Origin: an uncultured Verrucomicrobiota bacterium
Lineage (GTDB): Bacteria > Verrucomicrobiota > Kiritimatiellia > SS1-B-03-39 > UBA6053
DNA length: 64,000 nt
Direction of reading: 5' to 3'
Assembly: GCA_937127435.1 (NCBI GenBank)
Contig: CAKZLZ010000187.1
Coordinates: 1 to 64,000 of the forward strand
Positions 61,290 to 64,000 of this stretch are shown here, piece after piece. Under the pieces are notes generated by a model, which saw nothing but the letters and a program-made list of their open reading frames with translations, had not been told where the DNA came from and made no database searches. The translations under genes and the position numbers were made by a program. Numbering within the stretch: the stretch's first letter is position 1; the number at the start of each line of letters is the position of its first letter.

Positions 61290-62431
61290 GGGGTGTTCGG
61301 CCCTTTATCTTCAAAATAGGGGCGTAGAAGATTTTGGTATTGATGAAATAATTTTTCGCGTTTGCTTTGTAGTTCCTGACTGCGCTGTTCCCGTTGCGCC
61401 AAAAGTTGTGTGAGTTCTTCCTGAAGTTTCACCGTAGTTGCCTCCGGAGCAAACAGGGTAGGGATTCCCAGTTGTTGGGTCATAAACATTCGGGTGTCGG
61501 TTCCGACTGCAATGCAGGGAATTCCCAACCCGGACAATCCCACTGCCGCATGCAGTCGATTGACAATGCCTGCGGTGGCTCCCGCACAGAGTTTAAAATA
61601 GGCCGCCGGATCTTTTGGGAAATGTATGGGGTGATGCGGCCAATGTTTTGCCGCAAAAGCGACTTCATCGTCACTATGACAAACAAACTCAATCCGGTAG
61701 TTGTCGGGTATCGTTTCGATAGTTTCCTTTACCGTGTTGAGCCACGCATTGGGATCAATTTGTTTTAGGAAATCAAAATGTCCGCCGATCGGCATCACAT
61801 TGAGTAGAATACGTCCGTCGGGTTCGGTGACATCGGCATGAAACTGACCTGCCAGAAATGCAGAACAGGGAAGGAGGGTTATGTTTTTTCCGGATGCTTC
61901 GGAGAGAAGTTTTTGGGCTATAGGGTCTCTGACTGTGGTTTCATCAGCGTTTTGAACCATGGTTTTGGCAAAAGCCCGGTCGGGATCCTTCAGTTTCTCA
62001 GGAGGAGAGGACCAGGGATAACAGGAGCCTCCCGCTAAGTTGAGAAGGGGAATCTTGCCGGCATTTTTTTGTGCGAAACATTTCCAAAAAGGGACGGCCC
62101 ATTCACTGCGGTATGCACCATCCCAAATGACAGGTGTGCCGGATTGAATAACCAGATCCGCCTGAAAAAACTTGTTTCCCGGAAGGTGGCTCAGGATATT
62201 TAATCCTTTTCCCCAGCCACGGTGGAAGATGCGGTCAACGATTCCTGCCAATCGGGCGGGGTGTAAAGGAGAGTAGAAAGTCCAGGGTTGATGTTTGTTA
62301 AAAACTTCCCAGGTCCACGCTCCCGGTTCGTAAAAAGAGGAGATCACGGAAATCAATCCGTCACGGATAAACTCATCCCCTATGTTGGTGTTAAGGGTTG
62401 ATAAAAAATAAACGGTTTTTTTAGAACTCAT
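61286..62431 (-). CDS. Polysaccharide pyruvyl transferase
   Basis: A 381-residue enzyme that adds pyruvate ketals to exopolysaccharide sugars. Hallmarks are TNIGDEFIRDGLISV near the N-terminus, a central DADLVIQSGTP-like stretch (QADLVIQSGTPVIWDGAYRS) and ITGIVNRLHAAVGLSGLG-like (GIVNRLHAAVGLSGLGIP) near residue 300. The start is ATG 62431, with GGGAG 5 bp upstream; the TTG at 62449 is not needed. A truncated copy of its N-terminus lies upstream at 62620-62793. Confidence 0.9.
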   Translation of the reverse strand: MSSKKTVYFLSTLNTNIGDEFIRDGLISVISSFYEPGAWTWEVFNKHQPWTFYSPLHPARLAGIVDRIFHRGWGKGLNILSHLPGNKFFQADLVIQSGTPVIWDGAYRSEWAVPFWKCFAQKNAGKIPLLNLAGGSCYPWSSPPEKLKDPDRAFAKTMVQNADETTVRDPIAQKLLSEASGKNITLLPCSAFLAGQFHADVTEPDGRILLNVMPIGGHFDFLKQIDPNAWLNTVKETIETIPDNYRIEFVCHSDDEVAFAAKHWPHHPIHFPKDPAAYFKLCAGATAGIVNRLHAAVGLSGLGIPCIAVGTDTRMFMTQQLGIPTLFAPEATTVKLQEELTQLLAQREQRSQELQSKREKLFHQYQNLLRPYFEDKGPNTP

Positions 62432-62639
62432 ACGCACTCCCAAAGCCAATTTTCATAAAAATTTTGCAGATAACCAAAACAGAGAGACAACTCAGTCCGT
62501 ACCCCGCCACCATGATAAAATATGTATTTTGCGTTTTAAGCAGCCACAACATACACACAGCCAGGGCACAACAAATTACGACGGGGAGGAACGGTTTAAT
62601 CCCTACCGACCCTTTGCTTTCACCGAAAGCTTCTTTCAT
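62421..62639 (-). pseudogene. Remnant of a flippase C-terminus
   Basis: About 72 codons (MKEAFGESKGSVGIKPFLPV...) predict two membrane helices. They align with the last part of the flippase at 62790 (LAEKRWWIGILQIIPVV versus FGESKGSVGIKPFLPVV; tails STKIIYRKWF versus VICKIFMKIGF). The stop overlaps the ATG of the pyruvyl transferase. I infer an old duplication of the flippase end; a small real membrane protein is also possible. Confidence 0.55.
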
Positions 62640-62793
62640 GATAAAATATCCATGGTTGGTGTTTGTTTGCAACCGTCCAGGTCCACTCTTCGGGGGCACA
62701 TGGAGAGGAGGTCAATGCAATTGATCCGTCCCGACTCAACGCATCCCCAATATTTGAGTGAAGGGTGGAATGAAAATACACGGGTTTTTTCAT
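62620..62793 (-). pseudogene. Truncated polysaccharide pyruvyl transferase
   Basis: A 57-codon frame starts in an ATGA overlap with the flippase stop. Its sequence (KKPVYFHSTLHSNIGDALSR, then EEWTWTVANKHQPWIFYHE) matches the first 55 residues of the full gene at 61286-62431. It ends at a stop soon after the point where the frame changes. It is a remnant of a duplicated pyruvyl transferase gene. Confidence 0.8.
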
Positions 62794-64000
62794 ATGCAAT
62801 TCCAGAACCATTTTCTGTAAATGATTTTCGTGCTTAAGATCAAGACCGTTGAACTGATTGTAAGTTGAAGAACGTAGAGTACAAGAGGGCTCAGAAGGAT
62901 GACAGCGTTCATAGCATAAAACCCCCATGCGGTACCAAAAGTAAGAACTACAGGGATTATTTGTAGAATACCGATCCACCATCTTTTTTCCGCAAGGGTT
63001 ATTCTCATGATTACTGCCCGTGAAATGAGTGAGCTGAAAACAAAAGACAATTTTGCCACCGCGGCTCCGATCATTCCGAAGGCGGGTATGAGCCAGAAGG
63101 CTGAACCTGTCACAAGGCAAAAGCTGAGGAACCCAAACAGTGCACCGAGGTGGAATGCCCCCCGGCCCATCAATAAAGTGTAAGGTACTATACTGGTCGC
63201 ATGAAATGCATTTACCACGGCTAAAATTTTAAGTGTTAAAAAAATATCCCGGGGCAAATCCATTCCCAGCCAATGTTGCAATATCACATCGCCGAAAGAA
63301 AAAAGAATAAGGCTCATCATGCAACCACAGAGGGTTGAAAGGACCATTCCTTTGGTGAAAATTTCCTGCATAGCTTTTAAGTTTTCTTTCGGGGTTCCGG
63401 CAAACTTTGGGAAAAGAAAGTTCAATGACTTGGCAATGAGACCATGTGCGAGGAGTGTCAGTTGCATACAGGCCGCATAATAACCGGTTGCCGTTGGACC
63501 GAGGTACGTTGCCAGAATTAATTTATCCACTTGGTTAAACAGCACACTTGAGATTCCCTGAATGCCCCCGTAGATGCCCACTTTGAAAATCTCCCTGAAG
63601 GTAACAAGACTACAGAAGGGCTTTAGCCAACCATAGGAATGGATATTTTTACTTAGGAGCAGGATCCCGGACCCTAAAGCAAACATTGCAACAGCGGCCT
63701 GATAGAGGATCATTTCTTGAATGGTGCCTCCAAGGACCGCAATGACCAAAATTCCGAGAATTGTGAATATATCGGTCAGCACTCTCAGAGTAGATTCAAT
63801 GTCATAACGTTCCAATCCTCTGAAGACGGCATCAATCAGGGAATGAAAGAGTTGAAAGAGCATGCATACCGTAAAGACCGGCAGAAAATATACCGGAGAG
63901 TCCGTTATGAGAGCTCCTACCTTGAACTGAGTAAACAGATAAGGTCCTATCTTTAGAAAGCCGATGAAGCAGATGACTGCAAATACAAGATAAAGGGTGA
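62790..64000 (-). CDS. Wzx-like polysaccharide flippase (partial)
   Basis: A membrane protein of the MATE/MVIM-type polysaccharide flippase family with about 10 hydrophobic segments visible (VLFNQVDKLILATYLGPTAT is typical). It would flip the lipid-linked repeat unit across the inner membrane. The frame stays open from 62790 to the right edge: codons before the Met at 63863 continue without a stop (for example CFIGFLKIGPYLFTQFKVG). The true start is therefore outside the window, and the Met at 63863 is internal. Confidence 0.88.
   Translation of the reverse strand, partial: TLYLVFAVICFIGFLKIGPYLFTQFKVGALITDSPVYFLPVFTVCMLFQLFHSLIDAVFRGLERYDIESTLRVLTDIFTILGILVIAVLGGTIQEMILYQAAVAMFALGSGILLLSKNIHSYGWLKPFCSLVTFREIFKVGIYGGIQGISSVLFNQVDKLILATYLGPTATGYYAACMQLTLLAHGLIAKSLNFLFPKFAGTPKENLKAMQEIFTKGMVLSTLCGCMMSLILFSFGDVILQHWLGMDLPRDIFLTLKILAVVNAFHATSIVPYTLLMGRGAFHLGALFGFLSFCLVTGSAFWLIPAFGMIGAAVAKLSFVFSSLISRAVIMRITLAEKRWWIGILQIIPVVLTFGTAWGFYAMNAVILLSPLVLYVLQLTISSTVLILSTKIIYRKWFWNCI

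Noticed and set aside
63864..63956. Met at 63863 as the flippase start
   Set aside because: The same frame continues upstream without a stop to the window edge and encodes further membrane helices.

Overview
The window looks like chromosomal DNA from a free-living, polysaccharide-degrading Verrucomicrobiota, probably Opitutae-like. This is an inference from gene content, not from a marker gene. The signs are seven PEP-CTERM proteins, five LacI-type regulators, formylglycine sulfatases, several glycoside hydrolases and a polysaccharide lyase. A giant GspK-like protein with a verrucomicrobial type of C-terminus, and many hairpin-rich intergenic repeats, point the same way. There is one tRNA (Lys, UUU). 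I see no rRNA, CRISPR array, transposase or phage gene.

Layout. 1-250: 50-bp tandem repeats. 306-2138: metK and a HAD phosphatase. 2276-6521: LacI regulator, secreted GH16 enzyme and a PEP-CTERM protein. 6966-23045: a carbohydrate locus. On the minus strand it has pseudopilin, lipoprotein and GH5. On the plus strand it has a GspK-like protein, an unknown exported protein, GH10, a sodium:solute symporter, a PF14099-like lyase and a LacI regulator, followed by a minus-strand PEP-CTERM gene. Three copies of a GGTTTAC-N2-GTAAACC-type palindrome lie inside this locus and probably make it one regulon. 23260-30198: ecotin and a 2.1-kb-residue-scale alpha-2-macroglobulin-like protein, two protease-inhibitor types side by side. 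30552-33512: two convergent sulfatases. 33854-37000: prenyltransferase-fold secreted protein and two paralogous PEP-CTERM genes. 37180-40543: PIG-L deacetylase and a GT-C membrane glycosyltransferase with a small membrane protein.

40587-45274 is a minus-strand operon (aldolase of the DHDPS family, SDR, MFS transporter, GH28-like) that looks like catabolism of a uronic acid or similar sugar acid. A near-perfect palindrome before it recurs before a LacI gene 8 kb away (52619-53719), which is therefore the candidate regulator. 45757-53719 holds a serine hydrolase, three PEP-CTERM genes and three LacI genes, with clear scars of tandem duplication: a second copy of a LacI/PEP-CTERM intergenic region, a loose PEP-CTERM tail and a DUF420 fragment. 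53797-53872 is tRNA-Lys. 53943-64000 is an exopolysaccharide or O-antigen cluster (GT-C transferase, acyltransferase, two GT4-like transferases, WecG/TagA, Wzy-like polymerase, GT9, pyruvyl transferase, Wzx-like flippase cut by the window end) containing a decayed duplication.

The most notable patterns are: pseudopilin-type genes embedded in a glycan-degradation regulon; LacI regulators repeatedly placed beside PEP-CTERM genes; operator-like palindromes that link regulators to targets; and a family of tandem intergenic repeats built of two hairpins per unit.
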